This document shows positions 16,701-23,520 of a DNA stretch of 33,770 nucleotides, one piece after another. Below the pieces are notes generated by a model. That model worked only from the letters and a program-made list of their open reading frames with translations. It had not been told where the DNA came from and searched no databases. A program made the translations under genes and the position numbers. Positions within the stretch are counted from its first letter, which is position 1, and the number at the start of each line of letters is the position of its first letter. Origin of the DNA: Erythrobacter sanguineus. Its GTDB lineage: Bacteria > Pseudomonadota > Alphaproteobacteria > Sphingomonadales > Sphingomonadaceae. The stretch lies in contig NZ_FRDF01000019.1 in NCBI RefSeq assembly GCF_900143235.1, forward strand, positions 1 to 33,770. The letters are read 5' to 3'.

Positions 16701-17784
16701 CAAGGAAATGTCGGCATTTGCCTTGACAACGGCCCGTCTTCATAGCTGGGAGGAATCTGCTTCGGCCTTGCAAAGGTATATGGAGGCGCTCGATTTTGGT
16801 CGGATGGAACGGCCCAACATTAACGGAAGCTCTCGCCGTTGGTTCGTGAGAGGAGAGCGTGATACGCTGAAGGGCAAGCGCTGCATTGCCATCATCTTGC
16901 ATTACCAGAATCTCGACGACACGCGCGAGTGTATCGATCGAATAACGATGCAAAGCCCTGACGTAGGTTTGATCGTCATTTCCAACAATGAAGCGCTGTC
17001 GGATATTCGGCAATTGGCACGGGAATACCCTGACCTGTACGTTGTACAGGCGGAGGACAATGTCGGCTATGCTGCTGCGAATAATTTCGGTTTGTCGGTG
17101 TGCCGGGAACTCGGGTCCGAATTTTTCTGGATCATAAATCCCGACATCGTCGTGCCGCCCAGCTACTTTGACGAGCTGGTCGAGCGTATCGAAGACTGGC
17201 CCGACACCGATTTCTTCGGCACGACGATCGTGCCATCGCACAACCCGAACAAGGTTCTGTTTTGCGGTGGCAAAGTGCGCTTGGATAGCGGCGCGGCACC
17301 GGCTCACATGTTCATGGGCGCGCGACTTGAAGAACTGCCAGTAAGCCCGTTCGAATGTGACTACCTGACTGGCGCAAACATCTTTGGGCGAACCTCTGCA
17401 CTCGGTAAGGCCGGATATATGCCTGAGGAATATTTTCTCTACTTCGAGGAAACCGATTGGTTCCTCAGCATGATGGTGGACAAACGCTCGGCAAAGCCGC
17501 TGGTATTTCCTGATCTGTTCGTGAAGAACCACAAGAGATCTGAGGCGGGACTTGTGCCGAGCCGATACTACATATATTATTTTATCCGTAACTCGTTGTT
17601 ATTTGGTAGAAAATTCACCCCGGATCAGGTTTGCGCCAGTGAAAAGGGGGCCCGTACATTTGCCGATGCATGGCTCAGGAAGGTCGCCCAAGCCGCTCCC
17701 GAGAGGTTGACTGAATTCGAGTTGCTCATCGAGCGAGCGCTCGATGACGGGCGTCATCAGAAGGTCGGGCGTGTTGCCCTGTAG
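13723..17784 (+). CDS. Four-module glycan synthase (GT2, RgpF, GT4, GT2)
   Basis: A 1353-residue cytoplasmic protein from the ATG at 13723 (AAGG 8 bases upstream); the frame is open to 13537, but that part overlaps the PhyH gene. In order: two copies of a YxxxxxDV...P.VHY module (residues 17-91); a GT2 domain (139 to about 345) with IIMPTRNRADK, IDDGSTDNTR and FLDSDNTW; a rhamnan-synthesis RgpF-like domain (about 376-620) with FPNVGADIAPFL and KIHTKRN; a GT4-like GT-B domain (about 720-1020) with HLHWTNP, FLGQIRSYKGVDELI and STSGSALLAMSFALP; and a rhamnosyltransferase-like GT2 (about 1051-1300) with NVGYAAANNFGL, NPDIVVP and YFEETDW. It probably builds most of the repeat unit, including rhamnose. 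The 5' half is visibly richer in A+T than its neighbours. Confidence 0.88.
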   Translation: MQNIDPNNVELIRKSGFFDEEFYLANYSDVAMVGIDPVVHYLWIGAALKRNPSPNFSTEEYLSANPDVARSNLNPLVHYIKWGSHEGRRAYAAIWQDEKDLRAPAKRLMERHTRDWDDDSSDLIGQQIRQAHSAAERDLVSIIMPTRNRADKIRSAIQSALCQTHENFEIIVIDDGSTDNTRQVIASITDPRLRYIHNDGPHGVSRARNLGLDTSTGDWVFFLDSDNTWMPEMVETMLKFAEANTLSAGYCAANIIDDLGQRKSVLYADFDFESLIRQNFIDMNCFFMRRDGDFLKFRFDESLYRLVDWDFILRISARTRIVGLPYLGVRYYDGRAQRISNSEYKQNTEFQNVVNKIRVNARQAIIEELPIEDSSSKRIAIVWHVYHTDNIEYFLNKIEMIEFDFDLFVTTSLQPDVNAISQIRRACPNAKVYFFPNVGADIAPFLELASTLKNYSLVGKIHTKRNMEQWGDTWRRELMDSVLRSRSYIDKVVALFQSSPHLKLVCSKNLYKHGRRCSTPETLMQVNWLAEKTGLERHINEEWAFAAGTMFWIRPEVLQPIARFMCDSSGYSGRVREDGDIEHGLERVLGLALCAYPEAKVGLADSSGEISIHSPVEGYNKEAITNTLRRLCAQRANDDDRAVKVAVSGTDPKAGSASPRSAVEVPKSARYSLRFYPDYTVNNAYQNLLYKSLEGIDVTPGDIDSCIALLSRSGSGDTRVVFHLHWTNPIFANGSNEADAAQRASDFVAKLRLFHSRGGRIIWTIHNVISHEPKYLDVELDLHRTLANLSDWIHVHHLAVVEDARPHYTLPPEKVLVAAHGNYIGTLNTEITSAEARERLGIPMHATVFLFLGQIRSYKGVDELIDTFNELSSHHDNVWLVMAGKMLGVSQQEVAARLGSHGRVVFRPGYVADEDMQIYLNSADVMVLPYRKVSTSGSALLAMSFALPVICPASGLLSYLIEDGKEGFLYPPDEQGGLRAAMERFLVSAPAERKEMSAFALTTARLHSWEESASALQRYMEALDFGRMERPNINGSSRRWFVRGERDTLKGKRCIAIILHYQNLDDTRECIDRITMQSPDVGLIVISNNEALSDIRQLAREYPDLYVVQAEDNVGYAAANNFGLSVCRELGSEFFWIINPDIVVPPSYFDELVERIEDWPDTDFFGTTIVPSHNPNKVLFCGGKVRLDSGAAPAHMFMGARLEELPVSPFECDYLTGANIFGRTSALGKAGYMPEEYFLYFEETDWFLSMMVDKRSAKPLVFPDLFVKNHKRSEAGLVPSRYYIYYFIRNSLLFGRKFTPDQVCASEKGARTFADAWLRKVAQAAPERLTEFELLIERALDDGRHQKVGRVAL

Positions 17785-18041
17785 CATCCAACCAATCGTG
17801 GAAAACGAGATGGCAGTTACAGGGGCTGCCGCCTCACTCCGAAGCCTGCCAGTCGCTGGAGCGACATTGCGAGATACGAGGTTTTTTCGAGCCGGTCCAC
17901 GATGGTTAAATGTTCGCCGATTTGAGCGTGCGTTAGTTCTGTACAGGTCGTGCCGTGAAGCCTGAATGGTTTCGTCACTCGAACTCCAATCCTATTTGCT
18001 CTGCCACCTGAAAAATGGACCACTTGGGGGTAGAGTTTCCC

Positions 18042-18077
18042 GCCGTAATCTTTCCTCGCTGGGCGAGGAGTTACGGC
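18042..18077 (+). promoter_or_regulatory. Hairpin hiding the orfA ribosome-binding site
   Basis: GCCGTAA (18042-18048) pairs with TTACGGC (18071-18077), which ends directly before the ATG. Inside it, CCTCGC (18054-18059) pairs with GCGAGG (18063-18068) around a 3-base loop. The GAGGAG ribosome-binding site lies within this structure. A transcript entering from the capsule operon would therefore translate the transposase poorly. The pairing is read directly from the sequence; the regulatory role is inferred from known insertion sequences. Confidence 0.6.
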
Positions 18078-18344
18078 ATGAAGGCATCGAAGTTCACGGA
18101 CGCGAAGAAGGGGTTCGTCGTGAAGCAGGGCGAGGAAGGCACGCCTGTCGCTGAGATCTGCCGCAAGGCTGGGATCAGCCAGGCGACCTACTTCAACTGG
18201 AAGAAGAAATACGCGGGGCTGCTGTCATCTGAGATGCGGCGGCTGCGTGAGCTGGAGGACGAGAACAGCCGGCTCAAGAAGATCGTCGCTGATCTGACGC
18301 TTGATCGCGAGATGCTGCAGGATGTCACCAAACGAAAGCTCTGA
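18078..18344 (+). CDS. IS3-family transposase OrfA
   Basis: An intact 88-residue OrfA. The helix-turn-helix is PVAEICRKAGISQATYFNWK (about residues 23-42), followed by a leucine-zipper-like segment RRLRELEDENSRLKKIVADL (about 54-73) and the DREMLQD end common in IS3-family OrfA proteins. The start ATG has GAGGAG 8 bases upstream. orfB continues in the -1 frame from an A-rich stretch at 18331-18337, as expected for programmed -1 frameshifting. On its own, OrfA can bind the element's ends but cannot catalyse transposition. Confidence 0.88.
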   Translation: MKASKFTDAKKGFVVKQGEEGTPVAEICRKAGISQATYFNWKKKYAGLLSSEMRRLRELEDENSRLKKIVADLTLDREMLQDVTKRKL

Positions 18345-19220
18345 GGCCGGATCGGAAGCGCGAGCTGGTCGACGGGATGCTGTTGGACTGGAAGTGTCGA
18401 TCAGGAGGGCCTGCCGGGTTCTGCCGTTCGACACTTCCAGTTACCACTATCCGTCCCGCCACACCGATCCGGCCTTTCTTCAGAAGCGCATCAAGGAGAT
18501 CTGCGAGACGCACGTCCGCTACGGCCATCGCCGTGTCTATCACATTCTGCGCCGAGAAGGCTGGGTTGTGAATGCTAAGAAGGTATATCGACTTCACAGG
18601 GAGTTGGGCTTGCAGCTGCACAACAAGACGCCCAAGCGGCGGGTCAAGGCGAAGCTGCGCGAAGACCGTGCTCCTGCGATCCGGCCGAACGATGTCTGGG
18701 CCATGGACTTCGTGCACGATCAGCTGGCGACGGGACGCAAGCTCCGCATTCTGACGGTGGTCGATACCTACTCACGGCGATCGCCGGTCGTCGATCCGCG
18801 GTTCAGCTATCGAGGCAAGGACGTGGTTACCACGCTGGAACAGGCATATCAGGAGATCGGCTACCCCAAGACGATCAGGGTGGATAATGGCAGCGAGTTT
18901 ATCTCTCGGGACATGGATCTGTGGGCTTACCAGCGCGGAGTAACCTTGGACTTCTCCCGCCCTGATAAGCCCACAGACAACGCGTTCATCGAGGCGTTCA
19001 ACAGCAAGCTGCGCAGCGAGTGCCTGAACGCGCACTGGTTCTTATCGCTGGAGATGCTTGCGAAGAGCTGGAGGCCTGGCGTAGACACTACAACGAAGAG
19101 CGACCGCACAGCGCAATTGGGAATATCCACCCGATCATGCTGGCAAACTCGGCCGGTGCAACCAGCCCACCGGACCTGAGCAAGGCGGAAAACTCCAGAC
19201 CCGAGCGATCCAAGGTTGGG
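18338..19220 (+). pseudogene. IS3-family transposase OrfB, two frameshifts
   Basis: The DDE integrase part of the transposase, broken twice. The first piece (ALRPDRKRELVDGMLLDWK) is in one frame, the body (VSIRRACRVLPFDTSSYHY onward) in a second, and the end (DACEELEAWRRHYNEERPHS) in a third. Both breaks are explained by loss of one G from a GG pair, near 18399 and near 19050. The body keeps the catalytic residues in WAMDFVHD, RVDNGSEF and DNAFIEAFN. The remnant ends around SKVG (19209-19220). Sequencing error at GG pairs is an alternative to true decay. Confidence 0.82.
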
Positions 19221-19287
19221 TGGCAGTGCGCTATTCATCTGCTTGGATGGCATACGAAAACAGCACAGTCACGTCTCAGAAGACGTA

Positions 19288-19899
19288 TTACAACCTTCGT
19301 GCGATACCCATTCCAGCGACTTCGCCCAGCCATTCGAACTCGCGATGAGGTTTCACTAAGAGATCGACGACTTTTCGGACCCCGGCCGTTTTACGCATGA
19401 GCTCGGGTGCTGGAGCGTTCTTCATGGTCGGGCTGCTAGCATAGGTCCAATCCAAGTCGTCAAAGATGATGAAGCCCCGAGGTGTCAAAACCTTGGACAC
19501 CAACGTAAACGCTAAAGCGTCTACATCCCACGTATGGGCACCATCCAAAAAGCAGAAGTCGAACCTGCTTCCTTTTTCAATCGCATCCATGAGAAACCAG
19601 TTGTATCCGAGTTCATGAAAAACAAACTCGGAATACGCCTCAAGTCCGACGCGTTTGATCAAATCATTGGCAATTGGACTCCGCGTTTTGGCCGCCGGCG
19701 TATCGACGGACGTCAATCGTCCCCGGCCATTTTCATCTAAGGCTGCACTAATGTAGCTCGCTCCAACACCGCAAGCGAACCCGAGTTCAAGGCAGTTTAT
19801 GAATTTATTTTCAATAATAATATCGTATAGTACCTTCCCTTTTTCTGCTGTCGTATGCGGAATCCCTGCCACAAGCTTAGATACTTCATTGAACTTCAT
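19288..19899 (-). CDS. Class I SAM-dependent methyltransferase
   Basis: A 203-residue methyltransferase resembling the Methyltransf_24 group. Motif I is LELGFACGVGASYISAAL, then SVDTP as the acidic end of strand 2, CFLDGAHTWDVDALAF (a DGAH segment typical of the group), and IIFDDLDWTYA. It probably O-methylates a sugar of the capsule or a related small molecule. Of two in-frame starts I prefer the ATG at 19899, because GGAG lies 6 bases before it; the other start (19911) adds four residues. It is richer in A+T than most of the locus and lies beside the decayed insertion sequence, pointing toward it, which suggests separate acquisition. Confidence 0.8.
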   Translation of the reverse strand: MKFNEVSKLVAGIPHTTAEKGKVLYDIIIENKFINCLELGFACGVGASYISAALDENGRGRLTSVDTPAAKTRSPIANDLIKRVGLEAYSEFVFHELGYNWFLMDAIEKGSRFDFCFLDGAHTWDVDALAFTLVSKVLTPRGFIIFDDLDWTYASSPTMKNAPAPELMRKTAGVRKVVDLLVKPHREFEWLGEVAGMGIARRL

Positions 19900-19975
19900 G
19901 TCATACTCCATGATTCATCATGCAATTATAGATAGATATGCGGCTGCAATTTCGTCTTCCTTAAGCATATTTTAA

Positions 19976-19997
19976 CGCCACCTGCGGCGACTTTTTT
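19976..19997 (+). terminator. Possible terminator hairpin with T run
   Basis: CGCC (19976-19979) and GGCG (19986-19989) pair around a six-base loop and are followed by six T on the plus strand. The stem is short. It would stop plus-strand transcription leaving the insertion sequence before the minus-strand glycosyltransferase. On the opposite strand the stem is followed only by TTAAAAT, so it is a poor terminator for the gene ending at 20065. Confidence 0.35.
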
Positions 19998-20064
19998 ATT
20001 CTTTAGTGGCATACTTCAACTTACAGGTAAACTGCTCGCCAAATGACATGCTTCGACCGCAAAT

Positions 20065-21831
20065 CTATGGGACAGAACGGACGTAAACCTCTTTCCCTCG
20101 ATCAAGCCCGGAGTGGTGCCACGGATCCACCACCCGCGTCGTGTCCCATCGCTCCTGCAACACCTTGAGCTCGCGCATGTAGCGCTCCAGATGTTCGGGA
20201 TCAAAATCCAAGCCGCGCGATTTGCTTTCGTGATGAATGAGGGTCGCTGCAGGGGTATAAATGTTGGTCAGCCCTCGCTCGCGCAGCTTCAGGCAAAGAT
20301 CAACATCGTTGTAAGCCACCGCAAGACCATCTTCATCCAGTCCGCCCACCGCTTCGAAATGGCGCCGCGAGACCAGCAGGCACGCTCCTGTGACCGCGCT
20401 GGCTCCACGCGCAATCAGAGCCTGTGCGTAGTAGCCAGGCTGGCCTTCGGGTAAGGCGCGGTGCGCGTGGCCAGCGGCATTGCCGAGTCCGATCGCCACG
20501 CCCGCATGCTGGATCGAGCGGTCGGGATATAGCAGTCTGGCACCCACCGCGCCGATCCCCGGCTGCATCGCTTCGCGTACCAACGCGCTTAGCCAGTGCG
20601 GTTCGATCACCTCGATGTCATTGTTGAGCAAACACAGAAATTCACTGCGCGCATGGCTGGCTGCGAAATTGTTGATCGCCGAATAATTGAACGGATGTGG
20701 CCAGCGCACGATTGTGACGCGCGGATCAGCGGATACCTCCTCCATGTAGCGTAGGGCCTCTGGCTCGACGCTGTCATTATCGGCGATGATTAGGTCAATC
20801 GCCGGGTAGTCGGTCGCGCGAAGCACCCCTTCGACGCAGTTGCGCAGCAATTCGACACGGTCGCGCGTGGCGACAATAACGCTGACTGTGGGCGGCGGGT
20901 CGGGAAGCGGAAAGCTGAGCGCGACGGTGCCAAACGGACCGGGAAAGATTTCATCGACGCGCGCGCCGAGTACGCGACGCACGGCCTTTATGTTCAACGT
21001 ACCATCGCGGCGCCAGCCGCCTTCGGAAGTGAGAGCGGTGATGCGCGGGATATGCGTAACCGGCATATCTTCGCCAATACGTAGGATGAGTTCATAAAGG
21101 CTTTGCGGCCCGCCCTCATTCCCGCGCGCAAGCACATCCAGTGCCGGGCCCACTGCCAGCGCACAGGCCCGGCTGACATAGTCCTGCGACAGGATCATGC
21201 GGGGATCCCATTGCGGCTTGAGCCACAATTTCGGCTTTGCTCGAAACCGGCTGATCTCACCTTCGTCGCCATAGAGCAGCGTGGGTTCCGGTGCACCGGC
21301 CGGCGGCGGTTGGCGCAGCAGATAAGCGCCGTAGGCTGCAAGCCCATGGCGCGGCAGAAGCGAGGCGGAATCGAGCGGCACGAGCCAGTCTGCACCGATC
21401 GCACGCGCTTTGACGAGCGCAGCGTGCAACCCTTCGATGCGTGAGTCGCAGGCGGTAGGCAGCACGGTGACTGCCCCGCCCGCCAGCTGCGGAATCTGCG
21501 CGCCTGCCTCGTGGGTGACTAAGATGCCCCGGGCCGCAGGGCCGTGTTCCTGTGTCGAACGCAGCGTGCGGCGGACCGAAGCAGGGTCGTCCCCTCGCGC
21601 GATGTGGCAATGCACACAAAACACGGGGCCTAAGCCATCTAATTCTGCGGCTGCCACGATCTCCCCGTCCTCGATTCCAACGGCGTGAGCCCAGCGTGCG
21701 TGGGCGAACGGCAAGCCCTTGATGGCGGCATCGATCCGCGCGCGCGCACGCAGTTTCTTGCCCAGCAGCCGCCACCATAGATTGGCCATGAAATGATGGG
21801 GCCTAAGGCCAACCAGCAAAAGCAGATCCAT
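20065..21831 (-). CDS. Long GT2 glycosyltransferase, paralogue of the 5911 gene
   Basis: About 588 residues from the ATG at 21831 (the frame is open to a TTG at 21894; neither start has a good ribosome-binding site). The C-terminal half is a GT2 domain: TVSVIVATRDRVELLRNCVE (about residue 313), IIADNDSVEPEALRYMEE, LCLLNNDIEVIEPHWLSAL (about 395), SAVTGACLLVSRRHFEAVGG and YNDVDLCLKLRERG (about 505). The N-terminus has LWWRLLGKKLRARARI, matching the gene at 5911, and a middle domain with YGDEGEI that may be an inactive transferase-like module. It is divergent from wza. It is likely a sugar transferase for the capsule, with donor unknown. Confidence 0.85.
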   Translation of the reverse strand: MDLLLLVGLRPHHFMANLWWRLLGKKLRARARIDAAIKGLPFAHARWAHAVGIEDGEIVAAAELDGLGPVFCVHCHIARGDDPASVRRTLRSTQEHGPAARGILVTHEAGAQIPQLAGGAVTVLPTACDSRIEGLHAALVKARAIGADWLVPLDSASLLPRHGLAAYGAYLLRQPPPAGAPEPTLLYGDEGEISRFRAKPKLWLKPQWDPRMILSQDYVSRACALAVGPALDVLARGNEGGPQSLYELILRIGEDMPVTHIPRITALTSEGGWRRDGTLNIKAVRRVLGARVDEIFPGPFGTVALSFPLPDPPPTVSVIVATRDRVELLRNCVEGVLRATDYPAIDLIIADNDSVEPEALRYMEEVSADPRVTIVRWPHPFNYSAINNFAASHARSEFLCLLNNDIEVIEPHWLSALVREAMQPGIGAVGARLLYPDRSIQHAGVAIGLGNAAGHAHRALPEGQPGYYAQALIARGASAVTGACLLVSRRHFEAVGGLDEDGLAVAYNDVDLCLKLRERGLTNIYTPAATLIHHESKSRGLDFDPEHLERYMRELKVLQERWDTTRVVDPWHHSGLDRGKEVYVRSVP

Positions 21832-21962
21832 CGGACGCTGCTGCGAGATACGGCTCACAGTGCGTTGAGTGGGTTGGCCTGAATTGTTCTGCAATGGGCT
21901 ATGCCTGCACTAGCTTTGTCGTTAGAGCAGCGGTCCATACGCAAATCCGGCAAAAATTGGCA

Positions 21963-23102
21963 ATGAATCTGAAACTCATCTCTTTCGCTGTCGTGCTGAG
22001 TGCGCTCAGCGCCTGTTCGACCTTGCCCTCCAGCGGCCCGACCGGCGGTCAAATCGAACGGTCCGCTATAGAGGCTGAGGCAACCGGGCTGGATATTGCC
22101 GTGGTTCCAGTCGCTTCCGTAGCCGACGTTCCACCCGCCGCCCCGCCGATCGAATGGCAATTGCCCGATCTTGCGACACCGCCCACCGACCTGATCGGTC
22201 CGGGGGATGTGCTGGCGATCACCATTTTTGAGGCCGGCGTGTCGCTGTTCAGCGGTGACGCACCCTCGCCGATTGCCGGGGCGGGAGGCTTTGATCCTTC
22301 AGTCAAGGCACAAACCCTGCCCCCCCGCCGCGTGGACGATAATGGCTTTATTGATGTGCCCTATGTCGGACCAGTGCTGGTGGCGGGTCAGACAATGGCC
22401 CAGATCCAGGAGCAGATCCGCCGCGCACTGCGCAATTTATCGCAGGACCCCCAGGTCCTGGTCAACCGCCAGGAAGTGATCAGCAATTCGATCATCATCG
22501 GCGGCGAAGTGGCCCGCCCCGGGCGGCTTATACTACAGACCAATCGCGAAAGCCTGGCCGATATCATCGCACTATCAGGCGGTTATCGCGGCGAGGCCCG
22601 CGCCCTTGTGCTTCAGGTCGAGCGCGGCGAGAATGTGGCGCGGTTGCGGCTTGGTGATGTGATGGCCGGCCCCTATCGCGGCCTGCGCGCCTATCCGGGC
22701 GATCGGCTTACCGTGCTGGCAGAACCGCTGATGTTCTCGGTGCTCGGTGCCACCGGCCGGGTCCAGCAAATGCCTTTCCTGCGTGAACGGATGAGCGTGG
22801 TCGAGGCGATAGCGATGGCGGGAGGACCGAGCGATAACACTGGCGATCCTGAATCAGTGTTCCTGTTCCGCTATGCCGGGCCGACCGAGACCGAACCGAC
22901 CGTCTATCACTTCAACATGATGGAAACGCCAACCTTCTTTCTCGCCCAGCAATTCGCGCTGCGCGACGGCGATATCCTGTATTTCGGCAATTCGGCCTCA
23001 AACCAGCCGCGCAGGCTTGTCCAGACCATCAGCCAGTTGTTTGCGCCGATCGTTACGGCCACAACACTAACCAACAATCTCGGTACCGGGCCGTCTAATT
23101 GA
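21963..23102 (+). CDS. wza: Outer-membrane polysaccharide exporter lipoprotein
   Basis: A Wza/KpsD-type outer-membrane channel of 379 residues, the same length class as E. coli Wza. The lipoprotein signal MNLKLISFAVVLSALSAC gives Cys18 as the modified residue, so I start at 21963 rather than at the longer frame from 21894. The polysaccharide export domain follows: LIGPGDVLAITIFEAGVSLF (about 79-98), FIDVPYVGPVLVAGQT and the QIRRAL...DPQVLV segment. SLBB-type repeats come next (SIIIGGEVARPGRLIL and FSVLGATGRVQQMPFL). The C-terminus is the part shared with the shrunken protein at 5129. It works with KpsE and KpsM/KpsT to carry the capsule to the surface. Confidence 0.93.
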   Translation: MNLKLISFAVVLSALSACSTLPSSGPTGGQIERSAIEAEATGLDIAVVPVASVADVPPAAPPIEWQLPDLATPPTDLIGPGDVLAITIFEAGVSLFSGDAPSPIAGAGGFDPSVKAQTLPPRRVDDNGFIDVPYVGPVLVAGQTMAQIQEQIRRALRNLSQDPQVLVNRQEVISNSIIIGGEVARPGRLILQTNRESLADIIALSGGYRGEARALVLQVERGENVARLRLGDVMAGPYRGLRAYPGDRLTVLAEPLMFSVLGATGRVQQMPFLRERMSVVEAIAMAGGPSDNTGDPESVFLFRYAGPTETEPTVYHFNMMETPTFFLAQQFALRDGDILYFGNSASNQPRRLVQTISQLFAPIVTATTLTNNLGTGPSN

Positions 23103-23520
23103 TAGTGGGCGGTGGTTGACGAGCGGGTTGATCGAACACGCTATAATCGCCCAGGCGGTCTAGGTCGTACCAGGGCTGACCACGCGTGACTGTGGGCCAA
23201 GTGGCTGGTCGCCTGTGATCATCTTAGCTGCCGTGATCTGCCCAATCTGAATTCCGTAGATTCCCACAGTTGCACTTTGGGCCGGCGGAGACCCCCGTGG
23301 CGCGCGAACCCCGTACACATACTGGTCTGGGCAATCATGAAAAAACGGATTGCACTTATTTGAGCTGGTAGCGCCACGGCCGCACGAAATCAGGGTTTTG
23401 CAATCATGCATGAACGATTTCGCAGAAAAAACTCATGAGCCGCATATGCTCTGCAGTCGAGGTAATGCCAGCAAAAAGTCTGCTTAATCAGGCTTCCATC
23501 TATGGTCTTAAGTAGTCTCT
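23103..23520. other. Intergenic region with one unrecognised small frame
   Basis: About 420 bases between convergent wza and kpsC. On the minus strand, 23160-23411 is open for 83 codons; the product has four cysteines in its first 27 residues and a protein-like SPPAQSATVGIYGIQIGQIT stretch, but I do not recognise it and see no clear ribosome-binding site. On the plus strand, TTGACG (23116) and TATAAT (23142) resemble promoter boxes, but with a 20-base spacer, longer than the usual 17, and no plus-strand gene downstream. The stretch could be a gene remnant. Confidence 0.3.

Larger units (their letters stand above)
18009..19220 (+). mobile_element. Decayed IS3-family element, right end lost
   Basis: An insertion sequence distinct from the flanking copies. 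The left end is placed at the TGAAAAATGGACCAC preceding orfA. It carries orfA and a broken orfB. I could not find an inverted copy of the left end after the orfB remnant, so the right end appears deleted or strongly diverged. It lies 224 bases after the four-module transferase. The bases between (17785-18008) hold no gene that I recognise. Confidence 0.75.

Noticed and set aside
18009..19300. A complete right inverted repeat of the internal IS
   Set aside because: No sequence resembling the inverted left end was found after the orfB remnant, so the right boundary is given only as the end of recognisable OrfB.
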